A stretch of DNA of 64,000 nt, taken from Cellulomonas sp. ES6 (GTDB lineage Bacteria > Actinomycetota > Actinomycetes > Actinomycetales > Cellulomonadaceae). This document shows positions 63,737 through 64,000 of the stretch, in pieces (position 1 is the first letter of the stretch; every line of letters begins with the position of its first letter). The DNA lies in assembly GCF_030053835.1 (NCBI RefSeq), contig NZ_CP125655.1, positions 1,860,001 through 1,924,000 of the forward strand, given 5' to 3'. A program made the position numbers and the translations under genes. Under the pieces are notes generated by a model. That model did no database searches. It was not told where the DNA came from and worked only from the letters and a program-made list of their open reading frames with translations.

Positions 63737-64000
63737 TCAGCGCGGCGCGGCGGAGCTCGCACGGACCACCAGCGTGGCCGGGAGCAGGGTGCGGGGCACG
63801 TCCTCGTCGGCGAGCGCGCGCACCAGCGCGGCGATCGCCGACCGCCCCAGCGCGGGGAAGTCCTGCCGCACGGTCGTCAGCGGCGGCACGAAGTACGCCG
63901 CGCCCGCCTCGTCGTCGAACCCCACCACCGAGACGTCCTGCGGCACCCGCAGGCCCCGCTCCCAGAACGCCCGCAGCAGGCCGAGCGCGAGCTGGTCGTT
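63737..64000 (-). CDS. LacI-family regulator (partial, C-terminal end)
   Basis: Last 87 residues only; the gene continues past the right edge. NDQLALGLLRAF, VPQDVSVVGFDDEAGAAYF and PPLTTVRQDFPALGRSA are the typical end of the effector domain. No DNA-binding domain is visible in the window. Upstream of araB on the same strand, so it probably governs the arabinose genes (AraR role inferred). Confidence 0.85.
   Translation of the reverse strand, partial: NDQLALGLLRAFWERGLRVPQDVSVVGFDDEAGAAYFVPPLTTVRQDFPALGRSAIAALVRALADEDVPRTLLPATLVVRASSAAPR

Overview
The window is a very GC-rich (over 70 % by eye), densely packed actinobacterial chromosome segment. Menaquinone respiration, system II cytochrome c maturation, an actinobacterial 32-residue ribosomal protein (bS22) beside its usual HTH partner, and two arabinose/arabinan systems point to a Cellulomonas-like member of the Micrococcales. 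The genus is an inference; there is no rRNA gene to confirm it. I see no tRNA, insertion sequence, prophage or CRISPR array.

Layout. Bases 1-20.5 kb (minus strand): a partial RDD membrane protein, a polyprenyl diphosphate synthase with its own leaderless promoter, then the complete 14-gene complex I operon nuoA-N (1502-18257) ending at a strong hairpin. The operon is preceded by a MenJ-type reductase and menG. 20.6-32.4 kb: the rest of menaquinone synthesis (menF, htrA, menD, menC, tetR, an SMR exporter, menB, a DUF3048 lipoprotein, menE, menA); menH is not seen. 32.4-38.3 kb: two small membrane proteins, then ccsB-resB-ccdA-resA and a histidine phosphatase. 38.3-42.1 kb: MarR, YceI, Rex, a glutaredoxin-like protein, a HAD phosphatase and a GNAT acetyltransferase. 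42.1-48.2 kb: GH51 arabinofuranosidase, LacI regulator and a three-gene oligosaccharide importer. 48.5-55.2 kb: bS22, its HTH neighbour, AcuC, KtrB/KtrA, a ROK protein and a SpoIIE-type phosphatase. 55.3-64 kb: a ChvE/MmsAB-type monosaccharide transporter, araA, araD, araB and the end of a LacI regulator.

How it works together. Polyprenyl synthase, MenF/D/C/E/B/A, MenG and MenJ make (partly saturated) menaquinone; Nuo reduces it; Ccs/Res proteins mature cytochromes c for the oxidising end of the chain. The redox repressor Rex is encoded here, and a consensus Rex operator sits just before menJ-nuoA, so the window appears to hold both regulator and target. The second half handles arabinan: an arabinofuranosidase with an oligosaccharide importer, then a monosaccharide importer with isomerase, kinase and epimerase feeding the pentose phosphate pathway.

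The points most worth a second look are two families of 57-58 bp extragenic palindromes (flanking menF, and side by side before the oligosaccharide operon), a perfect 9-2-9 palindrome that looks like a TetR operator controlling an exporter together with menaquinone genes, the Rex and DevR-like sites before nuo, many TANNNT-N6-GTG leaderless starts, a repeat-built insertion in NuoN, and paired candidate LacI operators.
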